From Agelaius tricolor (taxonomy: Eukaryota > Chordata > Aves > Passeriformes > Icteridae), in assembly GCA_023055355.1 (NCBI GenBank), contig JALJCS010000001.1:22693881-22757880 (forward strand): 64,000 nucleotides of DNA, read 5' to 3'. Shown one piece after another: positions 12,712-26,100 of this stretch. The position numbers were made by a program, and so were the translations under genes. The first letter of the stretch is position 1, and every line of letters starts with the position of its first letter. Below the pieces are notes generated by a model. That model made no database searches. It worked only from the letters and a program-made list of their open reading frames with translations, and was not told the DNA's origin.

Positions 12712-14706
12712 AACTACCAATTCCACCACCTCTGCAACTCCCTGAGCTTCAAAATGCTTTAAATGGATGGTTTTAAATGCCAGCCTGTTCAACCTACTTT
12801 GGCTGTTACAAACCATCTTGAGCACTTGCTGCTTTAAAGCAGCATCTTACAAGTGCCACTCATTTTACTGAAGGTCTGGAGGCTTTTGTTGTGGCTACAC
12901 ACACTGGTAACTTACTAAGCAATTATGTCAACAGATTCAAGCAGAGAAGAGGTTCAGATTTTTTTTCTTTCCTCTCCCAGAAAACTGGCTACCTGACTGC
13001 CAGATCAGGATAGAATTTGGAATTTGTTAGTAATTATCTGTCACAAATCATAGTCACCAAAACATCCACACCTTCCCTCCTCAAGCAGTCCTTTAGACTA
13101 TGCCAAAAATAATACTGTATTTTGCTGAAGAGGAGAATGGTTGTGTACAGATTTTATTCCACACACAAAATCTGACATTTCCAGCAGCTTTGTGCTCCTG
13201 AAGGGCAATGAGCAAATTATCCAACTCCGTATTCTATGGTCCAGTAGCACATCAACTGTAAAAGGACAGAGTGGGAAACACAAACTGTTTCCACTGTGCT
13301 GCAAGGAGTGATCTATTCCAAGGCAGGATGAACAACAGACACGGGAGAGGGAAATCCACAGCCAGGGACCAGACAGCCTGGCAAAAACTCCCTTAGAAGA
13401 CAGCAAGGAAGAAACCTGAAAATACAATTTCAAATAATACCACAGGCTACAAACCTCTTTCAATTCCTCTCAGGCAAGCCTAAGGCACAAGTGAATGGAT
13501 CACAAAATCCACAGGCCCTTTTCTATGAGCAGGACTGGAGTTTAATTATGGCCTAAAGTGAACTGAGCTAGCATTTACAAATTATACCTCTGAGACACAG
13601 GTATTTAGAAGTCAGCTGGTGCTGCTGCTGGCTACAAGAGACATTTGTTTAGCTCTTGCACCCTCCCACTCAACAAAGCCAAGCCTCTGATCCAGCTCAT
13701 TTACAGCCATTTCACCTACAAATCAGAATCAGCCATATATCAGAAAAAAATTATTACAGCCTTTAACCTGCAGAGTTATTTTCTGTGGTAAATTAATTCT
13801 TGTTTGGTTTAAGTCTGAAATATTATGCTGAATACATACCTTTTAGAGTCAATATTAGAAACCTAGTTTTTAAATAAGAGTTTTAAAATAAGAGCATTTG
13901 TGGATGCATTAGAACTGTAATATTAAAGGGGCAGAGTAGCATTTTAGCTCTGGAGAGGAGAGAGCAAATGGTATGCAGATGTGCAGCAGCTTAATCTACC
14001 ACTACTAGGAGAAGCTACTTCACTCTTCTTTAACAGATACTACTTACATAAATTCAGCAATGAACTACCCAAGCTATGTGCTTGGACATTTACAGCTTCT
14101 AAGAGTTAACTGAAAATAAAATAAAATTCAGCAACATTTCAGGTCAATCACGTGATTGATATAGCAGAGCTATAAAAATCACGAGATCCCAGGGAAGTGC
14201 AACAATGGAATAACCATGCAACTGTTACCAAACAACGATGAGATTGTCAAATTTTGGCATGGAGGGAGAGAAGGAGGAGGGCATTTCTATTTGCTCAAAG
14301 GACAAATAAAGGCTATTACTCCATTTTTTGTTATTGCCATGAGAAACAGAACTGTTAATATTAATTTATTTATTGAAGCAACACTAAAGTTGCTCAGTTG
14401 CAGAAAACAAACCTCTTAGGTGAAGAACATAATTACCTAAAGTACCCACAGTTTTAAGACATACATACACCACAATTTAACAGTGCAACCCCTCTGTTTT
14501 AAAAATAGTATTTAAGTCACTTAGAAGAGTTACATTCAGCCATACTTATACATGCTAAAAAAAGTACCATTTTTTTTCCCTCTCAAGTATAAAAACTCAA
14601 TTGTATTATAAAAGCAATTTTCTTGTTCTTAACAAAGGCACAAAATGACTGAAGTATCCACATTTCTTGCCTTACAAGAAGGCTTGGAAATAAAGGAATC
14701 ACATAC

Positions 14707-14808
14707 CTGTATGTGGGGCCATGAGGCTTCAAGAGTTGGTTCATCTTCTTCTGGATCAAAATCTGGGTTATCACTAGGTGGAAGTGTTCTGAAAATATTA
14801 GAACTAAT
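14707..14808 (-). CDS. PPP2R5A: PPP2R5A coding exon 3 (residues 117-150)
   Basis: The exon has a TTGCTTGCAG acceptor and a CAG|GTATGT donor. Its 34 codons read [20 protein letters not shown] then [14 protein letters not shown]. The acidic [11 protein letters not shown] segment followed by SWPH is one of the most conserved stretches of all B56 paralogues and leaves no doubt about the family. Phase 0 at both ends. Confidence 0.97.
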
Positions 14809-15207
14809 CTGCAAGCAAAAAAAAATTAATTACTTGTATCACTGTTTATATCTTCACAGATCACACTCATTAAGGTACTGCATTTATCCTGAAATCAAAT
14901 GAAACAAAACCATGTAAAAAAAGTAACACAAGAATTCACTACCTCATTTTTTTCAAAACTGCAAAATACAAACAGCCAGAAGTCTGTAAGATGTCAGTGA
15001 AAATAAGAATTAGCAACTCGTGTCTCAGCTGCTTTACAAGCTTGGGGCTTTAGACATGGTCATAGTCCAGAATCTTCCCTGAAACTATGGAAGTTTTAAA
15101 AAAATCAGCTTCCCTATCAAAAACAATTTTGAACTACATGACACCAAGAGCTGTTTTTATATAAGACCACAAATAAAACATAACTAATCAATTATGATTT
15201 AATGAGA

Positions 15208-15230
15208 GCTCTCTCCACATAGGAGAGAGC
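15208..15230. repeat. Small perfect hairpin
   Basis: GCTCTCTCC and GGAGAGAGC form a nine-base stem around a five-base ACATA loop. Confidence 0.7.
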
Positions 15231-16074
15231 ATGTCTGTCATGTAAGGCAGACAATCCCAAAAATATATCTTATATCTACAGTTCCTTACTTGATTTCAAG
15301 ATATTTCTGTTTACATTTTTCACCTTTGAATATTTCAAGATGTTTCAAGGGTTTGGAAAGTTAGAAACACACAACCATTCTAGCTTTTCCATTTAATATA
15401 GTAGCTATTTTTTGCTGAAGTTACTCTAGGTTACTTCTAGTATGATACAGTCACATCAAATCCATTTCAAAAGGACAAGTTTAAAAAGGTTTCTTCAAGG
15501 ATTTTTGAAGAATATTGAAGTATGGATAGAAGACCATTCAGATGTCAAAGGAAAAATGTCATCTCTTGCACAGATAGCACATACTGGATTGAAATCTCAA
15601 ACACAAACAAAAGAGAACATGCAATGCAGTTCATTTCTGCATTTTCTACCATTCTTTCAGGAACAAGTTTAACCCAACTTTTCCAATCACCTTTTAAACT
15701 CTTTTAGACTTTTTGATCAAATCTGTTTCAAGTAGCTGCTTATCACCCAAGCCTACTAAGCACAAAAGGAACCGTTTGACAGTTTGCACAAAATCCTCCT
15801 GCACATATTCCAAGGAGTCTCCAAGGTGTTTGAAGAATCTAGCACAAGGACTTTACAGAGATCCTGTAGTCACCCAGCTGGCTCTGCACACAAGAATCAG
15901 CTGCTTCATGAAACAAGATACACAGCTATTGCATAAACTGACTTTTCATTTCCTCCTATGCCCTTTGTTCTGTGTCACTGTCTCCTGTTGGGACGTGGCA
16001 AAGCTCTCCTGGATTGGAAGGGCAGTGAAGTTCTGTGTGGATGGGCTCAGCTCTGAGCTTAATGCACAGGAAAA

Positions 16075-16097
16075 ACAACAACAACAACAACAACAAC
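16075..16097. repeat. (CAA)n microsatellite
   Basis: About seven CAA units. They generate glutamine or cysteine runs in spurious reading frames. Confidence 0.9.
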
Positions 16098-16209
16098 TCC
16101 AAACCAAATAAAACAACCCAAAGAAACAAACAACCCCACAAAAGCATTTGTCCTTTAATGTTGTAAACACAAGGGACTTGGGATTCCAAAGCTCAAGAAC
16201 AAAAGGCTT

Positions 16210-16229
16210 GGGGGGGGGGGGGGGGGGGG
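16210..16229. repeat. Homopolymer of 20 G
   Basis: An uninterrupted G run in intron 2. Its true length is uncertain, since such runs are prone to assembly error. Confidence 0.85.
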
Positions 16230-16516
16230 AGAGGAAGGGGAAATAGGAGTCAGAGAACATTAATTTTAATCAAGCTCAAAAACCAGCAGTACAATCCTGG
16301 TTCTCTTATATTTGCTTTGTTTACTCTTACCAGGTATTCAATAAAACCCTCCAACATATGAATCAGTCTCCTACAGAGAATGCTCTACCACTGCTTGCAA
16401 GTGTTCTGGTGACATCTCCTGAAAACACTACTTTTTCTTTCTAGATGCATCTTGCTGAACTGAGCTGGTCAGCCTTGAGCACAGAACCCCAGAGTGGTAA
16501 GTTTCATGTCCAAAAC

Positions 16517-16596
16517 AAAGCTACTAAATACACTTCTGTAGCACAAATCATTAGCAAAAGCTACTAAATACACTTCTGTAGCACAAATAATTAGCA
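16517..16596. repeat. 40-bp tandem duplication
   Basis: Two adjacent copies of a 40-base unit beginning AAAGCTACTAAATACACTTC differ at one base (AAATCA against AAATAA), so the duplication is young. Confidence 0.92.
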
Positions 16597-18380
16597 AGCC
16601 TCTCAGCCAAGCCTTTGGAAAACCAATTGTATGATTTTCAGAGTATTCACTACTTCCACTAGCATTATTCATCTCTAAGAATATATGAAACTTAAAATAA
16701 ACCTTGTACCCCTTTTACATACTAGCCTGTCTTCCAAAAAAAAAAAGCCAACCAACCAGTTAATTTACTTTATCATGCTTGCAATACTTCTGCAAATTCT
16801 TCCCTATATCCTCTCATACTATTTAAAATATTCTTTTTCTTTCCTAAGTGGTGTCTTATCCCAAAACTGTGATTTCAGAAACACAAATCATAAAAGGTTT
16901 TTAAAGCTGGATAGATTTCCAGATAAATCCAGCACCAACTTTCTAAACTAAAGCCCTAAGTTTTCCAAAAATGACATCAGAAAATGTGCCAGTTAGTGTA
17001 GTGAAATACAGCAATTATGCTTTATTAAAACAAAAAAGAAAAAAAGTCCCTTATTGTCTGTACATTTAATCTAAACATTTGAAAGATACTAGGTTCAATT
17101 CCAGTTTCTGAGTGTGCAGACTGAGGATACCTGATTTATCTTAAATTCTGAATTCACAACCCATACAGCCTGTTAGGACACTGTCATTACATGAGATTTT
17201 TATATGCTGCTGGGGAACAAGGCAAGGCTGATAGGCACAAGGAGATGAAGAGTTACATTTACTGAAGAGGCACTGCTGTCATGTTCCCAAAACTGATACA
17301 AGCTAGAACTTTCTAATTTCCCAAGTTTTAAAACTTAAAATATTCACAATTGCAAACCCTAATTTCCTTTTAGCTTCAGTGCTTTTAACTGAGAATTTCC
17401 AAACAGAGAAGACACTAGTTTTGGATGACCCAGAACAGAGGTGCACTGACTGCTGCACTACACCTTCAAAGCCATTTGTCAGCAGAACTCCTCCTCAGCT
17501 GAAGGAAAATCAGGCTGCCCAGGGCACCAAAAAGATAACCTACAGCGTGTCATGCACATCTGTTTAGACAAAGACTTTTTAAAACGATGAGGTTCCATCC
17601 TCAACGGTTTGAAATGACACTGGTATCATTTCCAGCTCCCTGCCTGAGGATCCCAGCAGAGCAGAGCCAACCAGAGGAGCCTGTGTGACACTTGGCTCAG
17701 CAGCTATCCTGGCAACAGGGACCAGTGAAGGAAAGAATGCCAGACACCTCCTCACCTGCACAGACCCTGCCCATGCACTGGTCAGAAAAAACATTTTATT
17801 TCCCTTCCTGCTGTCTGTAAGGCATTGTTGACTTTGCCTCCCCACAGCTCGGGCGACTCCAAGGAAACCTGTTTGAAACCTGAGGCTGTTTCCTCTGTGA
17901 GCTGGAGAGAAGTTGTCCCAGGCCTTTGGAAAGAAATTGTTTCTGCTTCTGCCACTGCTGCTACTCTGGCTTTTCTCAGGGAATTTTTTAGTCTGCCTGT
18001 CCTTTACTACCAGCCAGATTATAGCTGGATTTCATTAAGGCTATTTCTACTTTTTCATCCCAAAACCATACTTCAAACTCTGCCGCAAAACTCAATTTTT
18101 TTTTTCTTTTAATGTAGGAACACTGAACAGCCTAAAAACTTAAAACCCAAGAAAACAAAAGTGAAACGGTAACTCTTCAATCTCATACAAGTTTTGCTAC
18201 CAAGAAAGGCCTGGAGCCTGATGCAGGTGTTAGGTGGAGGGAGAGACAGACCCATGCAGATTTTTTTCTGAAGCTGGTACTTCGTCCTAATTCACAGCAA
18301 AGGCCTTTTCTGCTGCCAGTTGCCAGGGAGATTAGAAATACTATTCAAGCTTGGAGGGATCTTTTGTCTCAAGCTCTCAA

Positions 18381-18418
18381 AAAGCTCTCACTGAGCATTT
18401 AAAGCTCTCACTGAGCTT
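18381..18418. repeat. 20-bp tandem duplication
   Basis: AAAGCTCTCACTGAGC occurs twice at a spacing of 20 bases. Confidence 0.85.
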
Positions 18419-19936
18419 CTTCACTTTCTGTCATTTTAGGGGAGAAAAGGAGATGGAAATTTGTTATGGAAGGAAAAACAAGCATCCACAGAATCCAATC
18501 ATTTGCACAACAAAAAAACCTCAAAAGAACAGCTCGACACCACCTTATCTCCCAGAAAGGAAAACAACTCCAATATAAAAGAAAACCTCCCTTCAACAAG
18601 TACTATGGGCTAGTTAGTATATTCTTTCTTCTAACAAGGGGCTACAGAGGGCACACAGAATAAGAAAATACTGCAAGGATTCAGGCTTGCTGCCACCAGC
18701 AGCAAGAAAAAAAAGAAGCCTGAGAAGAGGTGAACATACTTTGTCCTTTATTTCCTTATGCAAAAGCATTTAGGACAGAGAACCAGGTCCTTTAAAAAAC
18801 GAAACTATACAAAACCCCCAGTGTCCTAGATTTTTTTGTAAAACTTAATAAGCATCTGCTGAAACAGCCAAAACGATTAAAGGGTTCCAATAATCCTAGC
18901 CCTTCAGTATAATGGCAAAACTTCCACACTTATTTACATTAAAGATCTGATCTTCCCTATCAGCTGCCCAGAAAAACCCTAACCAAACAACAAACAAACC
19001 ACCAAACAACAAACAAAATGAACCTTAGGAAAAAACTAATTTGTACTGTATAGAGAACTACACAAGTTGCAAGCTGTATATTTGAACTGCTCTGCTTATG
19101 CTCCTGAGAGCTCTTTTAAAGTCAGCATTTTATCTATGTAAACTTCACCAAAGTTTAGAGAACCATTAATGTAAATGCATGGGCACTAAAGCCATTGTTT
19201 TTACATTTCACACTTCCAGGAAAAAAAAATTCAGATGATTCTTAAATTTCAGATTATTCTCAAGTGTCATTCAGTTGCATTCCCTGTACATGGGGTATAG
19301 GCAGATCAAAAACATTACTTAAGTAGCATTTGAGAATGTACATAAACACCTGGGAAAGTCAGCAGATAACCACAAATATTTTGTTCATTATTCAACAAGC
19401 CATTAGCGGCAATTGCATGGGACAAGTCATCCTATGGTTTATAACATCAGCAAACCACTTGGGCTGCTCTAGTACAGCTCTCCAAGGCCAAAATAGTAAC
19501 AAACAGCCATAAAAAGTATTTACAAAGTGGAGTTGCTTTCTTATACTGATAAACCTTTCTGCTGTCACCAGCACCTGCAGCAATCACAATCAGAAAACTT
19601 TAGCCTAATTCTCCATTGCCACTAGGAAATAAAGATAGGCAGCACTGAAATATTGCCATTTTCTGAAAGAGAACAACTTTAAAGCTTACCCAGACTGCAA
19701 GTAGCTGCAGTGTACCAGTTCTTTCACTTTAATTAACCTGAATGCATCATGTTTCAGCTAATAATTAAAACCTGCAAGTTGTTTGTTTTTACAAGCCTTT
19801 CTGGGCCAAGTTATCATTAACAAATTATATTATATTGTATAAGCAGAATAACCAACCACAATTCTGAGTTAAATGCCATTAGAGTCATAAACTGATTTTA
19901 TTAAAATACAAACTATAACAAGAGCATTCTACTTAC

Positions 19937-20133
19937 CATTTTCACTATGTCAGCATAAGCTGACTCAACAATCACTCCACGATTTGTTGAAACATATTCA
20001 ACCAGTTCATTCAGTGTTGCTCTCTTGATTTCTTTGCTTTTCAGGTCTGAAACAGAGTCCATGAAGTCAAAGAGCACACAGCACTGTTGCAACTTCTGAC
20101 AAAAAAGATCTTGCTGTTCATTGAAGGTGGCAT
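19937..20133 (-). CDS. PPP2R5A: PPP2R5A coding exon 2 (residues 51-116)
   Basis: The acceptor (TTTTATAG) lies at 20135-20134 and the donor GTAAGT at 19936. The exon completes codon 51 (Asp) and encodes 66 residues, from [11 protein letters not shown] to SAYADIVKM. It contains [20 protein letters not shown], the start of the B56 HEAT-like fold. Length (197 bases) and phase fit exactly between exons 1 and 3. No other ORF in this stretch has splice sites and family similarity together. Confidence 0.96.
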
Positions 20134-23100
20134 CTATAAAAGAAAAAAAAACCAAACCAAACACTTAAGTCTGTAGAAGCAAACAGGATTTCTAAATCTA
20201 TTTTGTTGACAAGAATTTGCATAGCTATGACTTTTTTTTTAATGTGGAAGAGTAGTGCTTCATAGTCAGCAAACTAACAGCAAATTATTAAGCAATTTTG
20301 CCCAAACTAAAACCATCTGTATATCAGAATGGAACACTCACCATCCCCAACTTATGGTACATAAAAGAAATAACGGACAAAGACAAGGCAGTAAATTTAT
20401 TTACCAGCAATGAGTTACTGAATTAACTTTATTTTAAATACATAAATATTAACAAGTCTCAGTTCTCCATCACCAAAAGTCATATCCAGAAGCAGTGCAT
20501 CAAACTAACCTTTCATTCATCCGATTTGTCTCATTCTGTTCCCTAATCCTTTATTATGTAACCTGCTTAAAAGCTGTAAAATCTGCTTTGAAGGAACCTT
20601 GTCTTTTTACCCCAATACAAAATGCTTCACATACTTTCAACACCATGTGATCAACGTTTCTCTGAAAAAAGAATTCCAATATTTCGAAAGGATTAATCCT
20701 GAATTTTAATGCCTTGGTCTAAATAATTTATGACAATCTTAGTCATGTAAGGGTTTTCTAGATTTTTGGCCTATTAAGACAATGTGTTTGGCTGTGACTT
20801 AGCATTTTCATTTTAGCATTCAGTACCTCTGTAATCTGATAAGCAGAATTCCTCCATTAGCATTTCACATTTACTCTAAAAGAGACAGATTATCAAACAC
20901 TATACACTCTTCAAAAATTTAATACATACTTAATATGTTGTAACTATTCCAAAGCTGCATGACCATAACAACATAAAAAAGCCATGGTTTTAACTGAAAA
21001 TTTGGTTTAATGTATCTTTTGTTCTTGTTTTCAACTGTTTATAGGGGTTCAAAGCCACTGGACCAATACAGCATCACCTCCTCTATCAGCCAGCTGGCAT
21101 TTCACTCACTCTGGTGAAAAAATAATACTCCCAATTTTATCTCCAAATAAAGAATGCTCTCCCCTGAAGAATTTTCAAGACTGGTCTACAGCCTGACTAC
21201 ATCCCTCAGCTCATTCATTCACTGCACTATGGCTATGAGCACTGCTGTTTCATCACTAAAAGAATTAGCAAGACAAGAAAATGCAACTGAGTACTGAAAA
21301 TCTTACATCTCACTTTAAAACCTGAACAAATCACGAAAAATCTCATGCTTCTCTTTAATGTTTTACAATTATTCTAATTCAACGAAGTTCATTAAGTTTA
21401 TACCTTTAACTGTATAAATATAAATATAATTATCAGGTCACTCTGATAATACCTGTTTCTCAAGTTTCCTACCAAAGCACCTTTCATTTAGTGGCTGGAA
21501 CAACAACAGTCAACAGCAGGTGTAATATTCAGCAGTTATCTGCTAGAATTGCTTTGTTTCCATAAGCAAAAAGTAATTGCTGAAATGGACTGACACCCCT
21601 GCACTGTGACCCATGGTGCTTGCTGTGCCCTGGAAAGCCAGGCACAGAACACTGCATTGTGTTCCCTTTGCCCACCTGACAGCTGTGATCCTATTAGCTG
21701 AGCACAACAACTTCAGGAGCTTTTCAACCAGCCAGCAATCACTACTCCCTCGTGAAGAACGATTCACACTTCTGAATGTCAATTCTGCCATTTGAACCAT
21801 TTTTCTTTTGAAGAAAAAACCTTCCAAGATGCTTATTTCACTCAGATAACTACAAAGACACGAATTCTTACACTCTGCAAAATAATGAACCTCAGCTGTA
21901 AAAACATTTGTAAGTTATGTAACATTTCAGCTCAGATCTTCTCATATTCTACAGCGGATTGCATGAGTAAGTATTGTATCATAGCAACAAAGCAATAACA
22001 GTGACATGCTGAGGATAAAATCCAAAAAAGCCTAATTTAAGGAACCAACACTGGGAGGACAGCTTTTTTTGTTGCTAGCCCCAAGCTGATAGCCAGACTG
22101 ACACAGAAACCAAGCCTACTTTTATTTTCCCTCACTACAAACTCAACTATAGTTCGAGTTACAAAGGTCCACAAGTGAGGCACAGGTAGCTGATGATAAA
22201 AATTTTTTTAAAAAATTAAAAATGAAGTGTTACTAAGCAAAATTTACTTAGAAGTTTCAAAAACCAGCAGACAGCACCTGAATACTTCTAACCATGGCTC
22301 AAACAGACTAAAGACCTCAGGTTAAAAGCCAGTAACTGGAATTCATACAAAATAATTAAATCACTTATTACCTTCCCTAGGATACCAAATAAATTCCTGC
22401 ATTAGCCACTTCTAGTTAGACACCAGAGTAAAAGAGAATCTCTCCCCTGCCATGCATCATAAATCATTAGCAACCTGATCTCTCTCAATTGGACATGTTT
22501 CCTCAAATGAAAAACCTGCCCATTAATCTGTTTTGTTACTATTAAAACATTTAAAGTAAAACCAAAGTAAGTATCTTCTTGTAAGCATACATCCTTTTTT
22601 TGGACTTGCAAGGGGAAACACAATTATTTTGTCAACTTATCATCTCTAGTCATCTGCAAGAGATGAAAATTATGTGCAACCATGTCAAAAATAAGGTAAC
22701 AAGAAAGCCAGCTCTGTTCTGTCAGCACAATCTGTCTTCATGTGCTCAATCCCTGCTTGACACATTGCACATTTGTCCCAGGAATGTTATGAAAGGTACC
22801 ATGGGAACCACCAAGTGATTGAGGAAAATTTGTTTGTCATATAGGGCTCTTAACTTTTCAGAGCCTTGTCTTTATCCCAGCACAGTGAAAGCTAGAAAAC
22901 TTTATACCACAACAAAATCATATCACATTAGTTTATTCTAGTTCTAGGAATAAAATAAACTGTGCCACCATAACTGCATAAATACTGGAGCTTTTGGCTT
23001 TAGTAGCTGAACAACCCACAGCATGATTTTTAAACCAGCTTTAATCTAATATTCTATGAAGATTTACATCATACATGTGGAGTTCAAGATAATTGCTATT

Positions 23101-26100
23101 CTTCAAATAATAAATACCATAAAGACCACAGAAGAGAAATTAGGTTCAAAATAGACAGTGGATGCCTCAATGAAACAACCCTGAATCAAGCATAATGATG
23201 GGAAATCCTGAAGACAAAAACTTAACATCCAGCACCAAAAGAATTATTGCAAACGATGATCCACTTTAATCATGACTTGCCTCTGGCCATTTCCATGATA
23301 GATAGTAGACAGCTTGTACCCAATTAAAATACTTAATTTGATTGTTGCACTTCATAATACTTAAATTCTCCACAGACTATCTGTACTGCTTACAAACCTC
23401 CACTTATTACAGACAGTAGGCACGATAATAAAGGACAAAAAGTAACAAGCAATTTGACTTGGAACTTCTTCCTGAGCAGAAGTTTTAAAATGTTGAAACT
23501 GCATGATTGTACACATCGGTCTGTAAATCGAATGCTTTCAGACTTATAAGGTCATCAATGCAAATCTAAGCACAGAATGTTGAGTTAAGAGACTAATCTT
23601 TCTAGGACAGGCCCAAACAAAATATGGAAATAAAAAGAAATATGGAAAGAAAAAGAATTCACAAGAGCTACCTCACTGGTACATAAATGGAGACAAAACA
23701 CACTACAATGATGTCTTCCTACAATATATTTATCTCTTACATTTACAGGCCTTCCTCATGGAAGGAAAAAAAAAGACAATTCTCCTTTCTCAACACAATT
23801 GTTTATCCAAGACCTTCAGTACAAAGCCAGAGAACCTAACATAATCCTTGATTTATCAGCAGAAACCGGACTTGAAATCCACAAAAAACTCTCTCAACTA
23901 CACAAACGGCAAGTTCAAAATTTGTAGTTTTCCTGCCAATACAAAATAAACCTCCTCAAACATTTGCAACCTTTTTCCTTTTTTTTTTTTAAGTCTCACT
24001 AACTAAATATTTCTAGTTTGTCCTGAAAGAGCTACTCCAGGAAGATGAAGAAACCAGAGAACCAACCATGAGCTTTTGTCAGACAGCCTCTTAAAGCAGT
24101 TCACACACAGCCCTCTCAAGCACTTAGAGGACAATGATATTACAGAATAAAGTAACACCTATCTCCTTAGAACTTGGTGACAATTCTACATAATTCCCTG
24201 ACAAGCTGAATACATGAAGAGGATCGTGTCACAATTGTGCTGCATTCCCAGTGCAAAGTTTAGGATTTAGGCACTTACTGCACTCTATTCAGCTCAGTGG
24301 TGGAAGGATCTGCTGGAGCAGGAGGAAGCCTTAACACTGACACGGAGAGGAGCATGGGGACTGAGACACGAAACCTCTGGGTTTGGTTTTGGGCCTTTTC
24401 ATTTACGGGAATCAACGTTTTTGTACAGTCTGCTCCTTTCAGAAACACCATTAGTCTGAAAAGGAGGTAGTGTGATAAACTCTGCCCCACTTACACAAAC
24501 CAAGCATGGGGAGTCCCATTTGACCTAAATGTAATACTTGGTTTTGTCCCAGAGAGCTCTTGTGTATGTGATTGTTGTGGTCTCTCCTAACAGCTGAGTG
24601 TCAGCGCTGAGGTTACAGGCATGGCAAAACACTGTTATGAAATGCAGTTTTGGTGCAGTTGATGTCACAACAGTGTTTCCAGGCTCTCAGAAGTCTCCAC
24701 CTGCAGCCTGCCAGGCAGCAAAGTCGTTGGCTGACAGAGATTGAGAGAGGTCTCTCTCCCTGCTACCCCCCTTCCCATTTACTCCTCCCTTCCCCTCCTC
24801 TGTTCCAGTCACATCCATCCATCAGCACTGGCTCTGGAACTTGTCAGGCTCTTCCCAAGCTGCTTTAACTCAATAACATGGTCATATTAGTGAGGTTAGA
24901 TGGCTTCTGGAGGGGCCTGATGTGCATCAGCTCTGGCACAGGATTAGAGACAGGAGCAGCAGCTCTCTGCAGTGAGCTGCTAAGTTATTTACATCTCCTC
25001 TTGAGCCATATCACACAAGTACTGAGGCATGAGATAATGTATAGGTAAGATTTTTCAGTTAAGTTAGAGATTTCTGAGAATAATACATTTTGGATTTTGT
25101 GTTTGTTGTGAGGTTTGGTTATTTTTGGGGCTTTGTTTTGTTTTAAATCACTTTAAGCTCCTTTTTAAAGAAAAAATGTACCCCCATATACTTGGCTGGT
25201 AGTGTATAACATTCCCCAGGAACTCCACACACCCATAGGAGAAGTTCCCACAATTCCAGCTTTTGGCAGCTCAACAGCCCCACTGAAACTGAGGGGGCTA
25301 CTCAGACGAGCTCTGTGCAGCACCACTGGCATCCAAAGAACTTTTCAATATTTTCAGGTTTTCCACATTAAAAAATCATTGTCACCCTAAAGAATAAGCA
25401 CTATTTTTAGTAGACCAGGGCTGTAGGTTTTCCCTCTGCCCCCTCCAATCAAGTGTTCAAAGAATGTATTTTCAAATTACCTCTTACCCCAAAATCTACA
25501 GCTGTCGCTAGAACTACAGAAGGGGCTGAGTGAATTTTTCTCCATGTTGTCAGTAAACAGAACTCTGACTTTCCAGGACAGATAAGGGAGTCAGAACAAC
25601 ATTATGCATCCTAAAAGTTAACCAGCACCTTATTCAATACTAAGTCTGTTCACTAGAGAAGGAGATTTGGAAGACAATGAAATAAAAATGCATTTTCAAT
25701 CATTATTGAAAGGAAATTTATACTATCTATAGGAGATAAACAGAAACCAAAACAAAACAAAAAACCCACAAAAAATAAACCACGAAAAGAACTTGGCACC
25801 GAATTACCAAGTTGATCAATCCTGTCTAGGATCCAGGGGCTCACACTAACATTTAACCTCTTCATTTCAGAAATCAAGACTGCAAAGGCAGTCAAGATAA
25901 CAAGCTGAGCTTCTCCTGTACTTCCATTTTTAAATAAACTATTCTGCAGATGGTCATCAGCCAAGTCTTGCACACTGTGGCACCTTCCACATGGTAAACC
26001 TCCAGTCTCTTTTGGAATAGTAAGGAAATCAGAAATTTTGCTCATTGGAACATTCTCAATGTAAGATTAATTCTGTGATACATGCCAGGGAAGGAAAAAA

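Larger units (their letters stand above)
10140..14706 (-). other. PPP2R5A intron 3
   Basis: About 4.6 kb. It contains a short CR1-like fragment near 11365-11440 and an A/T-only tract near 12623-12711, listed separately. The rest is unremarkable. Confidence 0.88.
14809..19936 (-). other. PPP2R5A intron 2
   Basis: About 5.1 kb. It holds a CAA microsatellite, a 20-base G run, a 40-base tandem duplication, a 20-base period duplication near 18381-18418 and a small perfect hairpin at 15208-15230. No exon or RNA gene recognised. Confidence 0.88.

Noticed and set aside
15946..16260. Frame with a run of cysteines (or glutamines on the other strand) at the CAA repeat
   Set aside because: Produced by the CAA microsatellite and the nearby G run; not a gene.
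25653..26045. 130-codon minus-strand frame inside intron 1
   Set aside because: The sequence looks mixed enough to be protein, but no family is recognised. It ends in a low-complexity Phe/Gly/Cys stretch and has no clear splice sites in a useful place.
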